From positions 1 to 64,000 of the forward strand of contig NZ_CCAE010000022.1 of assembly GCF_000723405.1 (NCBI RefSeq): a stretch of DNA of 64,000 nt. The letters run 5' to 3'. The notes beneath the pieces were generated by a model, which did no database searches, was not told the origin of the DNA, and saw only the letters and a program-made list of their open reading frames with translations. Below, piece by piece: positions 8,095-16,926 of this stretch. How positions within the stretch are numbered: the first letter of the stretch is position 1; every line of letters starts with the position of its first letter. The position numbers and the translations under genes were made by a program. This DNA is from Hydrogenophaga intermedia (GTDB taxonomy: Bacteria; Pseudomonadota; Gammaproteobacteria; Burkholderiales; Burkholderiaceae_C).

Positions 8095-8661
8095 ATGGGC
8101 AACCGACTCACCCAGATCGCCACCCGCACCGGCGACGCCGGCACCACCGGCCTTGGCGACAACACCCGCGTGTCCAAGAGTCACCTGCGCGTGCACGCCA
8201 TGGGCGACGTGGACGAACTCAACTCCCACATCGGCGTGCTGCTGTGCGAGGAGCTACCCGCCGAGGTGCGCGATCTGCTCGTGGAGGTGCAGCACCAGCT
8301 TTTCAACCTGGGCGGCGAGCTGTCCATTCCCGGCTACGAGCTGCTCAAGCCCGAGGCCGTGGCCGCCCTCGATGAGGCCCTGGCCCACCACAACGCAGCC
8401 CTGCCGCGCCTGCAGGAATTCATCCTGCCCGCCGGCAACCGCGCGGCCAGCCAGGCGCACGTGTGCCGCACCGTGGCGCGCCGCGCCGAGCGCGCGGTGG
8501 TGGCACTTGGCGAAGCGGACAGCGTACGCGAGGCGCCGCGCCAGTACCTCAACCGCCTGAGCGACCTGATGTTCGTGCTGGCGCGCGTGCTCAACCGCAT
8601 GCACGGCGGCGACGACGTGTACTGGAAGAGCGAGCGGCTGCAGCGCGGAGCCGCCGAGTGA
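8095..8661 (+). CDS. Cob(I)yrinic acid a,c-diamide/cob(I)alamin adenosyltransferase, PduO type
   Basis: Transfers the 5'-deoxyadenosyl group of ATP to cob(I)alamin. The 188-residue protein begins MGNRLTQIATRTGDAGTTGLGD, the PduO/MMAB signature that forms the ATP site, and has the C-terminal helix with CRTVARRAERAVVAL and YLNRLSDLMFVLARVLN; these mark the PduO rather than the CobA class. ATG at 8095 fits family length. The stop overlaps the GTG of the next small secreted protein gene. A B12-related partner in this window is the MetH half-gene at 35.8 kb. Confidence 0.95.
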   Translation: MGNRLTQIATRTGDAGTTGLGDNTRVSKSHLRVHAMGDVDELNSHIGVLLCEELPAEVRDLLVEVQHQLFNLGGELSIPGYELLKPEAVAALDEALAHHNAALPRLQEFILPAGNRAASQAHVCRTVARRAERAVVALGEADSVREAPRQYLNRLSDLMFVLARVLNRMHGGDDVYWKSERLQRGAAE

Positions 8662-8993
8662 AGGCCCTGACGGCCGCGGCGCTGCTCGCCTTCAGCGCAG
8701 TGTTCGCGCAGGCCGACGAGCCGGTGAAAGGCGAGCAGGTCGTGCTGAGCTGCGAGGCCGTTTACCTGCCCGCGCGCAGCACCTGGGTGCGCGAGGTGCG
8801 CTTCACGCTCGACGAGCGCCGCATCCGCGGCGTGGAGGTCGACGGCGTGCCGGTCTACAGCTTCTCGGTGTTCGACACCGTACTGCTCACCGCGCTGGAC
8901 AACGAGCGCATCCAGCTGGACACCGCAACACTGACCTGGCGCAGCGACTTCAGAGGCCAAGCCACCTCCGAGGGCCGCTGCACCCGGCAATAG
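8658..8993 (+). CDS. Small exported protein of unknown function
   Basis: A 111-residue product from a GTG start that overlaps the adenosyltransferase stop (GTGA), so translation is probably coupled. It has a clear signal peptide (MKALTAAALLAFSAVFAQA-DE) and a short mature domain rich in beta-type segments with two Cys (VLSCEAVY and the C-terminal EGRCTRQ) that could form a disulfide. I do not recognise the family. Confidence 0.75.
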   Translation: MKALTAAALLAFSAVFAQADEPVKGEQVVLSCEAVYLPARSTWVREVRFTLDERRIRGVEVDGVPVYSFSVFDTVLLTALDNERIQLDTATLTWRSDFRGQATSEGRCTRQ

Positions 8994-8994
8994 G

Positions 8995-9420
8995 TCAGCG
9001 CGGGGCCAATACCGACATCGTGATGCGCGACACGCAGGTGAGCTCGCCCGCCTCGTTGCGCAGGTCGATGTGCCACACCTGCGTGCTGCGGCCGATGTGC
9101 ACCGGCCGCGTGACGCCCGTGACCCAGCCCTGCGTGGCGCCTTTGAGGTGGTTGGCGTTGATGTCCAGGCCCACCGCGCGGTGGCCGTCGGGGCAGGTGA
9201 AGGCCGCGCCGCAGGAGCCCAGCGTTTCCGCCAACACCACACTCACGCCGCCGTGCAGCAGGCCATAGGGCTGCTTCGTGCGCGCGTCCACCGGCACGCG
9301 CGCGGCGATGAAGTCGTCCCCCACCTCGGTGAATTCGATGCCCAGTTGCCGCACAGCGGTGCCCTCGTGCAGCTGGTGCAGGATCTCGCAGGAGATGGGG
9401 CGGGTCCAGATGGCGGCCAT
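8995..9420 (-). CDS. Hotdog-fold thioesterase (PaaI/EntH-like)
   Basis: Predicted acyl-CoA thioesterase of 141 residues. The hotdog signature is clear: QPYGLLHGGVSVVLAETLGS contains the HGG loop and the catalytic acidic residue on the following helix (near residue 67), then VGLDINANHLKGA. ATG at 9420 chosen; a TTG two codons upstream overlaps the end of the permease gene. Directly downstream of the permease on the same strand with 2 bases between, so probably co-transcribed. Substrate unknown. Confidence 0.88.
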   Translation of the reverse strand: MAAIWTRPISCEILHQLHEGTAVRQLGIEFTEVGDDFIAARVPVDARTKQPYGLLHGGVSVVLAETLGSCGAAFTCPDGHRAVGLDINANHLKGATQGWVTGVTRPVHIGRSTQVWHIDLRNEAGELTCVSRITMSVLAPR

Positions 9421-9422
9421 GC

Positions 9423-10781
9423 TCAAGCCCTCTTGCCGCGGCTCAGCAGCCAGTACAGCACGATCGCCCCGAAGGTGGCGGTGCCGATGCCGCCCAGCGC
9501 GAACTGGCCGAACTTGAGCGTGTAGTCGCCCGTGCCCAGGATGAGGGGAATGGCCGCCACCAGCAGGTTGCGGTTGTCGGAGAAGTCCACCTTGTTGTCG
9601 ACCCAGATCTTGGCGCCGGCGATGGCGATCAGGCCGAACACCACGATGGACACGCCACCCATCACGGCCAGCGGGATGGTCTGGATCAGCGCGCCGAACT
9701 TGGGGCTGAAGCCCAGCACGATGGCAATGACCGCGGCCACCACGAACATGGCGGTGGAGTAGATCTTGGTCGCGGCCATCACGCCGATGTTTTCGGCGTA
9801 GGTGGTGACCCCCGTGCCACCCGAGGCGCCGCTCACGATGGTGGCCACGCCGTCGCCGATGAAGGCCTTGCCCAGGTAGGGGTTGAGGTCGCGCCCGGTC
9901 ATGGCGCTCACGGCCTTCACGTGGCCGAGGTTCTCGGCCACCAGGATCAACGCCACCGGCGCGATCAACAGCATGGCCTGCGCACTGAACACCGGCGCGG
10001 CGAAGGTCGGCAGGCCGAACCAGGCGGCGTTGGCCACGCCGCTGAAGTCGATCGGTTTGCCCAGGCCCAGGCCGTTGGTGAGCACGGCGTACACCACGCT
10101 CGCCAGGATCAGGCCCACCAGGATCAGCAGGCGCTGCACCATGCCGCGCGAGTACACGGCCACCAGGCCCACGCTCACGAAGGTGATGGCCTGCATCCAG
10201 GCGTCAAAGCCCGTGGGCGCCATGTTCTTGATCGGTATGGCCGCCAGGTTCAGGCCGATCACGGCCACCACGGTGCCGGTCACCACGGGCGGCATCAGCC
10301 GCTCGATCCAGTGCACGGCCACGCCTTCCTCGACCTCTTCCACCTCCATGCCCTTCATGGGCGCGCTCTTGATGTGGCGCACGTTGGTCGCGTGCACGAT
10401 GAAGCCGATGAGGGTGTAGACCACGCCGCAGGCGATGATGCCGCCGAGTGCCACACCCAGGTTGGCGTTGGGCCCGCTGCCGGCGTAGCCGCTGGCTGCG
10501 ATCACCACGCCGATGAAGGCGAAGCTGGAGCCGAGGTAGCTGGGCACCTTGCCGCCGGTGATGAAGAAGAAGATGAGCGTGCCGATGCCGCTCATGAGGA
10601 TGGCCACGTTCGGGTCGAAGCCCATGAGCAGCGGCGCCAGCACGGTGGCGCCGAACATGGCGATGACGTGTTGCACGCCCATGACCGTGGTCTGTGGCCA
10701 GGGCAGGCGTTCGTCGGGGGCGATGACACCGCCCTGGGTGAGGGTGCCCGCCGGTTTTTCTGTCCAGTTGAAGAGGCCCAT
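9423..10781 (-). CDS. Nucleobase:cation symporter-2 family permease (uracil/xanthine)
   Basis: Inner-membrane permease of the NCS2 family (UraA/RutG branch), importing uracil or another nucleobase with protons. The 452-residue protein has about 12-14 hydrophobic segments, the VQHVIAMFGATVLAPLL start of TM1, the conserved VAENLGHVKAVSAMTGRDLNPYLG stretch and SGGTGVTTYAENIGVMAATKIYS. The ATG at 10781 follows AAGGAG and gives a standard start. Not part of an obvious rut pyrimidine operon; a thioesterase gene follows. Confidence 0.92.
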   Translation of the reverse strand: MGLFNWTEKPAGTLTQGGVIAPDERLPWPQTTVMGVQHVIAMFGATVLAPLLMGFDPNVAILMSGIGTLIFFFITGGKVPSYLGSSFAFIGVVIAASGYAGSGPNANLGVALGGIIACGVVYTLIGFIVHATNVRHIKSAPMKGMEVEEVEEGVAVHWIERLMPPVVTGTVVAVIGLNLAAIPIKNMAPTGFDAWMQAITFVSVGLVAVYSRGMVQRLLILVGLILASVVYAVLTNGLGLGKPIDFSGVANAAWFGLPTFAAPVFSAQAMLLIAPVALILVAENLGHVKAVSAMTGRDLNPYLGKAFIGDGVATIVSGASGGTGVTTYAENIGVMAATKIYSTAMFVVAAVIAIVLGFSPKFGALIQTIPLAVMGGVSIVVFGLIAIAGAKIWVDNKVDFSDNRNLLVAAIPLILGTGDYTLKFGQFALGGIGTATFGAIVLYWLLSRGKRA

Positions 10782-10873
10782 CTCGCTCGCTCCTTGTTCT
10801 GCCGAAGTGGCAGGCGATTGTGCAAGCAAGTGCCACGCGGGACGCGTCGCGTCGGCGCGTCGGCGGCGCGGGC

Positions 10874-11578
10874 TCAGGTCCTCTCGTGCAGCCGCGCGCG
10901 GGGCGGCGTCAGGGCAGGGGCCAGGGCCGATGACACGGTGGGCGCCAGCACCGCGCGGATGCCGCCGGCGATGAAGCCGCTCAGGCGCTGCGCAGTGACC
11001 GGTTCGACGCATTGGCCCGGCAGCACCCTGTCGAGCCGGTGCTCGCCCAGGTGCGCCTGCACCGCGCCCAGCGCGAAGCGCAGCGCGTCGGCCAGCTCGG
11101 CGCGCGAGGCCTTGGGCAGCGCCGCCTGCAGGGCATCGAGGAAGCGCTGCAGCAGGGGGTCGACGTGTTGCTGCAGCGCGGGTTCGGCTTCGGGCGTGGC
11201 TTGGGCGAGCTCACGGGCCAGCAACCGGGCGTAGTGCGCGCTGGCGTTGTCGCTGCGCCAGCGCAGCAGTGGCTGCACGAAGGCCTCGACCACGCGGTGC
11301 AGGCCATCGGGTTCGCCGGCATGGCGACGGGCCTCTTCCAGCGCGCGCATGGCCTCGTGGTGACGGTGGCCGTGGTGCGCGAAGATGGCGCGGAACAGGC
11401 CTTCCTTGTTGTGGAAGTAGTAGCCCACCAGGGCCAGCGGCACATCGGCCGCTTCGGCGATCTGGCGGATCGTCACCACGCTGAAGCCGCGTTGGGCGAA
11501 GAGTTGCTCGGCGGCCCGCAGGATGGCCTGCTGGCGGTCGCTGCGCGGGGGCAGCTGGGGAGGGCGGGGCGATGGCAT
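10874..11578 (-). CDS. TetR/AcrR-family regulator
   Basis: A 234-residue repressor-type protein with the N-terminal TetR helix-turn-helix (ILRAAEQLFAQRGFSVVTIRQIAEAADVPLALVGYYFHNKEGLF, residues about 19-62) and a variable effector domain. ATG at 11578 is preferred over an upstream in-frame extension. It diverges from the acetoacetyl-CoA synthetase gene with about 106 bp between, so it probably controls that promoter or its own; the permease on the same strand is a second candidate target. Confidence 0.88.
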   Translation of the reverse strand: MPSPRPPQLPPRSDRQQAILRAAEQLFAQRGFSVVTIRQIAEAADVPLALVGYYFHNKEGLFRAIFAHHGHRHHEAMRALEEARRHAGEPDGLHRVVEAFVQPLLRWRSDNASAHYARLLARELAQATPEAEPALQQHVDPLLQRFLDALQAALPKASRAELADALRFALGAVQAHLGEHRLDRVLPGQCVEPVTAQRLSGFIAGGIRAVLAPTVSSALAPALTPPRARLHERT

Positions 11579-11684
11579 GGGGACCGGAGATCGAAGGGGG
11601 AGTGCGTCGCGCACGTGCGCCGCGGGGACTGACATTCCCGCAGGACGACGCTACGCTGCGGCCCGCAACCCAAGCAGGAACCCC

Positions 11685-13772
11685 ATGCCAACGCCTCCCT
11701 ACGTGCCCCAGATCCGCCGCTACACCGATTGGCTCGCGCAGCACCATGGCCTGCGCTTCGACGGATACCACGACCTGTGGCAGTGGTCCGTCACCGATCT
11801 CTCGGGGTTCTGGAAGTCCGTTGAAGAATACTTTGGATTGCATTTTGAGAGCAAGAACGAGAACGTTCTGTTGCACAACACCATGCCCGGTACCCAGTGG
11901 TTCGTGGGCGGTCACGCCAACTACGTGAGCCAGGTGTTCCGTCATGTGGCGCCCGCGCACGCGGCCGGCATGCCCGCGCTGATCGCGCGCAACGAGAAGG
12001 GCCGCCACACCGAGCTGAGCTGGCCCGAGCTGCGCAGCCGGGTGGCCGCGCTGGCCTTGCACCTGAAGGCCCAGGGCGTGCGTCCGGGTGACCGCGTGGC
12101 GGCCTACCTGCCCAACATCCCGGAGACGGCGATCGCCTTCCTCGCGGTGGTGAGCATCGGCGGGGTGTGGAGCGTGTGCGCGCCCGACATGGGCACCAAC
12201 GCCGTGCTGGACCGTTTCCGCCAGATCGAGCCCGTGGCCCTCATCGCCTGCGATGGCGTGACCTATGGCCGGCGCGACATCGACCGCCTGGGCGTGGTGG
12301 CCGAGCTGCGCGCCGCCCTGCCCACGGTGCGCCACGTGGTGATGCACACCAATCTGGCCGAGACCGCCGACGCCAAGGCCGGCGTGTTGTCGCGCGCGGC
12401 GCCGTGCGTGCACTTCGAGGCGGTGGCGGCGCGCGACGACGCCGAGACTGCCGCCTTCGAACCTGTGGAGCTGCCCTTCGACCACCCGCTGTGGATCGTC
12501 TATTCCAGCGGCACCACCGGCCTGCCCAAGCCCATCGTGCATGGCCACGGCGGCACGGTGCTGGTCGGCTTGGCGCTCAAGAGCCTGCACAACGATATCG
12601 GCTGCAGCTATGAGCCCAACAGTTGGGGCGAGCGCTATCACTGGTACAGCTCCACCGGCTGGGTGATGTGGAACGCGCAGATCAGCGGCTTGCTCAACGG
12701 CACCACTTGCGTCATCTACGACGGCAACCCCGGCGGCTCGAAGGACGCGCCCGACTGGACCACGCTGTGGCGCTTCGCGGCCGAGACCGGCGTCACCTTC
12801 TTTGGGGCGGGCGCGGCGTTCTTCGCCAACTGCTTGAAAGCGGGGGTGAACCTGTCGCAGTGCGGCGATCTGTCGCGTGTGCGGGCCTTGGGTACCACGG
12901 GCTCGCCGCTGTCGGAAGACGCGCAGCGCTGGGGCACGGCGCAGTTCGCCGCCATCGCGGCGAGCGAAGCGCAGCAGGACATCTGGTGGTGCAACATCAG
13001 CGGCGGCACGGACTTCGCGGGCGCCTTCATCGGCGGCAATCGCGAGTTGCCGCAGGCGCCGGGGCGCATGCAGTGCCGTTTGTTGGGCTGCGCTGTGGAG
13101 TCCTGGAACGAGCGTGGCGAGCCTGTGATCGACGAGGTGGGTGAGCTGGTGTGCACGCAGCCCATCCCGTCCATGCCGCTGCACTTCGTGGGCGACAAGG
13201 ACAACCAGCGCCTGATCGGCAGCTACTTTGACGCCTACCCGCCCGGCCACGGGCGCCGACCCGGTGGCGGCGACCTCGGCCCCGAGGCCGGCGCCGTCTG
13301 GCGCCATGGTGACTGGCTGCGCGTGCTGCCCGACGGCTCCTGCATCATCTACGGCCGCTCGGACGCCACCATCAACCGCCACGGCCTGCGCATGGGCACC
13401 AGCGAGATCTACAGCGCCGTGGAGGCCTTGCCCGAGGTGCTCGATTCCATGGTGGTCGACCTGGAGTACCTGGGCCGCGAGAGCTGGATGCCGCTGTTCG
13501 TGGTGCTGCGCGAGGGTCACACGCTGGACGAAGCCTTGAGCGAGCGCCTGCGCGGCGCCATCCGCCAGACGCTGTCGCCGCGCTTCGTGCCCGACACGAT
13601 CTACCAGGTGAGCGAGATCCCTCGCACGCTGTCCGGCAAGAAGCAGGAGCTGCCGATCAAGAAGCTGCTCCTGGGCCAGCCGATCGAGAAGGTCATCAAC
13701 CGCGAGGCGATGGCCAACCCGGGCTGCCTGGACTGGTATGTGAAGCTGGCGCGCGAGCGCGCGGGGGCTTAG
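11685..13772 (+). CDS. Acetoacetyl-CoA synthetase (acetoacetate-CoA ligase)
   Basis: ATP-dependent ligase of the ANL superfamily activating acetoacetate. The 695-residue protein matches the long AACS type: the N-terminal ACS-like region (FWKSVEEYFGLHF), P-loop-like IVYSSGTTGLPKPIVHGHGG, the A5 region ISGGTDFAGAF, the hinge YGRSDATINRHGLRMGTSEIY and the C-terminal catalytic Lys in SGKKQELPIKK. The start at 11685 follows AGCAGGAA. It would support use of acetoacetate or ketone bodies. The stop overlaps by 4 bp the 3' end of the convergent NmrA-like gene. Confidence 0.94.
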   Translation: MPTPPYVPQIRRYTDWLAQHHGLRFDGYHDLWQWSVTDLSGFWKSVEEYFGLHFESKNENVLLHNTMPGTQWFVGGHANYVSQVFRHVAPAHAAGMPALIARNEKGRHTELSWPELRSRVAALALHLKAQGVRPGDRVAAYLPNIPETAIAFLAVVSIGGVWSVCAPDMGTNAVLDRFRQIEPVALIACDGVTYGRRDIDRLGVVAELRAALPTVRHVVMHTNLAETADAKAGVLSRAAPCVHFEAVAARDDAETAAFEPVELPFDHPLWIVYSSGTTGLPKPIVHGHGGTVLVGLALKSLHNDIGCSYEPNSWGERYHWYSSTGWVMWNAQISGLLNGTTCVIYDGNPGGSKDAPDWTTLWRFAAETGVTFFGAGAAFFANCLKAGVNLSQCGDLSRVRALGTTGSPLSEDAQRWGTAQFAAIAASEAQQDIWWCNISGGTDFAGAFIGGNRELPQAPGRMQCRLLGCAVESWNERGEPVIDEVGELVCTQPIPSMPLHFVGDKDNQRLIGSYFDAYPPGHGRRPGGGDLGPEAGAVWRHGDWLRVLPDGSCIIYGRSDATINRHGLRMGTSEIYSAVEALPEVLDSMVVDLEYLGRESWMPLFVVLREGHTLDEALSERLRGAIRQTLSPRFVPDTIYQVSEIPRTLSGKKQELPIKKLLLGQPIEKVINREAMANPGCLDWYVKLARERAGA

Positions 13773-14413
13773 CTCGCGACGGTGAAGCGCTGCCGCACGT
13801 GTTGCGGCTTCTCGATCTCGTCGACGATCGCCACCGCCAGGTCGGCGACCGAAATGCCTGAGGGCTGATCGCCCTGGCCAGGCAACAACTGGTCACCGCC
13901 CACGCGGTAGCGGCCCGTGCGTTCGCCCGGCGCCAGCGCGATCGGGGGCGAGACGAGGCTCCAGTCCAGCGCGCTCTCGCCACGCAGGCGCGTCAGCAGG
14001 TCGCGTGCCGCGAGCGCGCCCTGTTTCCACTCGGCCGGGAACTCGGGCGTGTCCACCAGTTGCAGGCCGGGCGCCACCTCCAGGCTGCCCGCGCCGCCCA
14101 CGGCCAGCACGCGTTTCACGCCGGCCTGCTTCGCGCCGGCCAGGATGGCGTCGTAGCCCTGCCCGAACACCTCGTAAATGCGCGGCTCGCTCCAGCCCGG
14201 GTTGTAGGCGCTGACGAGGGCGTCCTGGCCTTTCAGGGCGGTGGCCACCTGGGCCGGGTCCAGCACGTCGGCGCGCACCACTTGCAAGCCGGCGCGCGCG
14301 GCGATCTTCTCGGGGTGGCGGGCCAGCGCGGTCACGGCGTGGCCGCGCGAGAGCAGTTCATTCAACACGGCGTTGCCGACGAATCCGGTGGCGCCGATGA
14401 GGGCGATCTTCAT
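13769..14413 (-). CDS. NAD(P)-binding NmrA/atypical SDR-family protein
   Basis: A 214-residue Rossmann protein beginning MKIALIGATGFVGNAVLNELLSRGHAVTALAR, the GxxGxxG dinucleotide site of atypical short-chain dehydrogenases (YwnB/NmrA-like). The family includes reductases and NADP-sensing proteins; no catalytic Tyr-x-x-x-Lys motif is evident. It diverges from a LysR-type gene with a 97-bp region holding a palindrome, which suggests control by that regulator. Confidence 0.88.
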   Translation of the reverse strand: MKIALIGATGFVGNAVLNELLSRGHAVTALARHPEKIAARAGLQVVRADVLDPAQVATALKGQDALVSAYNPGWSEPRIYEVFGQGYDAILAGAKQAGVKRVLAVGGAGSLEVAPGLQLVDTPEFPAEWKQGALAARDLLTRLRGESALDWSLVSPPIALAPGERTGRYRVGGDQLLPGQGDQPSGISVADLAVAIVDEIEKPQHVRQRFTVAS

Positions 14414-14483
14414 GGGGTGCTCCTGAAGGGTTGGGAATGAGATTGAGTGTCCCCGCTACACGATCAAGCCACCAGACGGCAGA

Positions 14484-14507
14484 ATTGGCATTCATCTTGT
14501 AGCCAAT
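14484..14507. promoter_or_regulatory. Candidate LysR operator between divergent genes
   Basis: Inverted repeat ATTGGC-N12-GCCAAT immediately upstream of the LysR-type gene start at 14511 and facing the NmrA-like gene. Arm length and spacing fit an LTTR site. Assignment to the adjacent regulator is inference. Confidence 0.6.
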
Positions 14508-14510
14508 CTA

Positions 14511-15425
14511 ATGAGTGAAGCCCAAACCCTGGCCGACAAGCTGCGCCGCATGGCCCTGTTCGCCGAGATCGTGGACAGCGGATCCATCAGCGCCGCCGCG
14601 CGCCGCCTGGGCAGCACGCCCTCGGCCGTGAGCCAGCAGCTGCGCCTGCTGGAACGTTCCCTTGGCCTGGTGCTGCTGCACCGCTCCACGCGCCGGCTCA
14701 CCCTGACCGAGGCCGGCGAGCGCTACTACCCCGCCTGCGCGGCCATGGTGGCCCAGGCCCGCAGCGCCGACCTGGCCCTGGAGCGCCTGCGCGACGAGCC
14801 CGAGGGCGAGCTGCGCCTGGCCGCGCCCATCGGCTTTGGTGACCTGCTGGCCAGCGCGCTGGAGCCCCTGCGCCGCCACCCGCGGCTGCACCTGCACCTG
14901 CTGCTCGACGACACACCCATCGACCTGATCGCCGAGCGCGTGGACCTGGCCCTGCGCGTGGGACGTTTCACCGACTCGGCCCTGGTGGCGCGCCGCCTGG
15001 GCGAGCTGCAACGCGTGCTCTGCGCCGCGCCGCGCTACCTGGCCGAGCGCGGCTGGCCGCGCCATCCCGGTGAACTGGAGGGCCACGATTGGCTGGGCCT
15101 GCCGCCGCGCAGCGGCGCGGTGACGACGCTGGTGTTCCAGGGGGCGGACGGGGTGCGTGCCGAGGTGCGTGTGGAGCCTCGCGTGCTGGCCTCGCAGGTG
15201 ACCGTGCTGGAGGCCTTGGCGCTGGAGGGCTGGGGGCTTTACGTGGGCATGCGCGACGACGTGCGCGCCGCGCTCGACGATGGACGCCTGGTGCCCGTGC
15301 TGCCCGAGTGGCGGTTGGAGCCCGCCGCGGTGTTCGCCGTCACGCCGCGGCGCGACGAGCAGCCCGCCAAGGTGCGCCACGCCCTGCGGGCGCTGCAGGC
15401 GCACTTCGGCCTGCGTGAGGGCTGA
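14511..15425 (+). CDS. LysR-family transcriptional regulator (CrgA/AaeR-like)
   Basis: A 304-residue regulator with an N-terminal winged helix-turn-helix (MALFAEIVDSGSISAAARRLGSTPSAVSQQLRLLERSLGLVLLHRSTRRLTLTEAG in pieces, residues about 14-70) and a periplasmic-binding-like effector domain with the GDLLASAL and DLALRVGRFTDSALVARRLG motifs typical of the CrgA-like subgroup. Divergent from the NmrA-like oxidoreductase, the usual arrangement for an LTTR and its target. Confidence 0.92.
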   Translation: MSEAQTLADKLRRMALFAEIVDSGSISAAARRLGSTPSAVSQQLRLLERSLGLVLLHRSTRRLTLTEAGERYYPACAAMVAQARSADLALERLRDEPEGELRLAAPIGFGDLLASALEPLRRHPRLHLHLLLDDTPIDLIAERVDLALRVGRFTDSALVARRLGELQRVLCAAPRYLAERGWPRHPGELEGHDWLGLPPRSGAVTTLVFQGADGVRAEVRVEPRVLASQVTVLEALALEGWGLYVGMRDDVRAALDDGRLVPVLPEWRLEPAAVFAVTPRRDEQPAKVRHALRALQAHFGLREG

Positions 15426-15450
15426 AGCGTGCGGACACTGGCCGCCGCGC

Positions 15451-16359
15451 TCAGCGCCGGCTGACCAGCACGATGCCCAGCGCCACGCCCACCAGAGCCA
15501 GCACCAGCTTGAGCGTGAGCGGCTCGCTCAGCAGCAGCACGCCGAACACCAATGCGAACACCGGCGTGAGGAAGGTGAAGGTGCTGATCTGCGTGGCAGG
15601 GTAGTGGCGCAGCATCCACATCCAGGCCAGGTAGCTCGCGAAGGCGCCCACCGCCGTTTGCAGCGCGATGGAGCCCCAGGCCAGGCCCGAGTACGACCAG
15701 CCCCAGGGTTCGCCCAGTGCAAGCGAGAGCAGTGGCGCCACCAGGGCGGTGACGGCCACTTGGTAGAACAGGGTTTTTTCCGCACTGGCCGTGGCGAGGC
15801 GGCTGGCGCGGATGGTCAGCGTCGTCAGCCCCCACAGGATGCCGGCGCCCAGGGCCATGGCGTCGCCGCGCCATTGGCCGGCCACGGGCGAAGCGCTGGT
15901 GAAGCCTTCGCTGAAGGCGGTGGCCACGGCCGCGAAGGCGATCGTCAGACCGACCCACTGCACGCGGCGCAGGGTTTCGCTCGGCACCACGCGCGGCAGC
16001 AGCAGGGCGACCACGAAGGGGCTGGTATAGAGGAAGACCGTAAGACGCGAGGCCGAGGTGAGCTGCAGGCCCAGGTAAATGAAGGCGAACTCGCCCGCGA
16101 ACAGCACGCCTGCAAGCAGGCCGGCCTTGAGCGTGCCGTCGCGTTCGAACAGCGGCACGCCACGGGCGCGGCACCACAGCCACAGCAACAGCGTGGCGCC
16201 CCAGAAGCGCAGGCTGGCCTGCCACAGCGGCGGCACTTCGGCCACCGCGAACTTGATCAGGATCTGCTGGAAACCCCAGAAGGCGCAGCACACCACGAGC
16301 AGCGTGACGGCCAGAGAGTCGAGGTGGGTCTTGCGGGCAACGGGCAGGGCAGGGGACAT
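15451..16359 (-). CDS. EamA/DMT-family transporter
   Basis: Inner-membrane drug/metabolite transporter, 302 residues with about ten hydrophobic segments arranged as two EamA repeats (first: SLAVTLLVVCCAFWGFQQILIKF; second begins at ALGAGILWGLTTLTIRAS). The C-terminus ends with the family pattern LTLKLVLALVGVALGIVLVSRR. Substrate unknown; no metabolic partner is adjacent apart from the convergent LysR gene. Confidence 0.92.
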   Translation of the reverse strand: MSPALPVARKTHLDSLAVTLLVVCCAFWGFQQILIKFAVAEVPPLWQASLRFWGATLLLWLWCRARGVPLFERDGTLKAGLLAGVLFAGEFAFIYLGLQLTSASRLTVFLYTSPFVVALLLPRVVPSETLRRVQWVGLTIAFAAVATAFSEGFTSASPVAGQWRGDAMALGAGILWGLTTLTIRASRLATASAEKTLFYQVAVTALVAPLLSLALGEPWGWSYSGLAWGSIALQTAVGAFASYLAWMWMLRHYPATQISTFTFLTPVFALVFGVLLLSEPLTLKLVLALVGVALGIVLVSRR

Positions 16360-16413
16360 GGCCGGCGATTGTGCGCGGCGGCGTGCGCCCCGCGTGTCAC
16401 GGGGGTTCTTCGC

Positions 16414-16926
16414 TCAGCGCCCTTGCGCCAGACGCCGGAGCTGGGATTTCAGGCGCTGGACCTCGGCGGCCGACAGGTCGGCGAGCATGGCTTCCTCGTG
16501 CGCGCGGGCGCGGCGCAGCAGCGGCGCCACCGTCTTCTGCCCGAAGGGCGTGATCGACACCAAGGTGCGCCGCTGGTCCGCGGGGTCGTCGTGCAGGGCC
16601 ACCCAGTCCTGCGCCAGCATGCGCTGCAGCAGCTTGGTGACGGTGGGCTGCTGGCTCAGCACCTCGTGCGCCAGCCGGCCCACGGCCATGGGCGATTCGC
16701 CGCTGAGCACGGCCAGCACGCGCCACTCGAGCGAGCCCACGCCGGCCTCGCGCACCTGGGCGTCGAACTCCTTGAAGAGGGCGTGATTGGCTTGCCCCAA
16801 CAGGTAGCCGAGGTAATCGTTGGTGAAGCGTGTGCCCCCACGCTCCGCCGCTTCGCGGGTCGCTGCCCCCCGAGGGGGCTGATCCGCCTTGGGGCGGCCC
16901 GGCGGCGGATCGCGCCGTTCTTTCAC
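16414..16926 (-). CDS. MarR-family regulator with repeat-derived N-terminus
   Basis: A 170-residue regulator whose winged-helix core (LEWRVLAVLSGESPMAVGRLAHEV, QQPTVTKLLQRMLAQDWVALHDDPADQRRTLVSITPFG) is typical of MarR. The GTG start at 16926 overlaps the flavin reductase stop (GTGA), so it is probably co-translated with it. The first ~30 codons are written by a GC-rich repeat (PPPGRPKADQPPRGAATREA), and no other in-frame start lies between there and FTNDYLGYLLGQ, so the repeat appears to be truly translated. Likely regulates the divergent NicX-like operon; MarR-type control also occurs in known nicotinate clusters (NicR). Confidence 0.88.
   Translation of the reverse strand: MKERRDPPPGRPKADQPPRGAATREAAERGGTRFTNDYLGYLLGQANHALFKEFDAQVREAGVGSLEWRVLAVLSGESPMAVGRLAHEVLSQQPTVTKLLQRMLAQDWVALHDDPADQRRTLVSITPFGQKTVAPLLRRARAHEEAMLADLSAAEVQRLKSQLRRLAQGR
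16834..16906 (-). repeat. GC-rich palindromic repeat inside the MarR gene
   Basis: Contains the hairpins CCGCTTCGCGG and GCCCCCCGAGGGGGC and the inverted arms GGGCCGCCCC/GGGGCGGCCC. From memory this resembles a dispersed repeat of Comamonadaceae genomes, usually extragenic. Here it forms the 5' coding part of the MarR gene. Only one copy is seen in this window. Confidence 0.6.
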
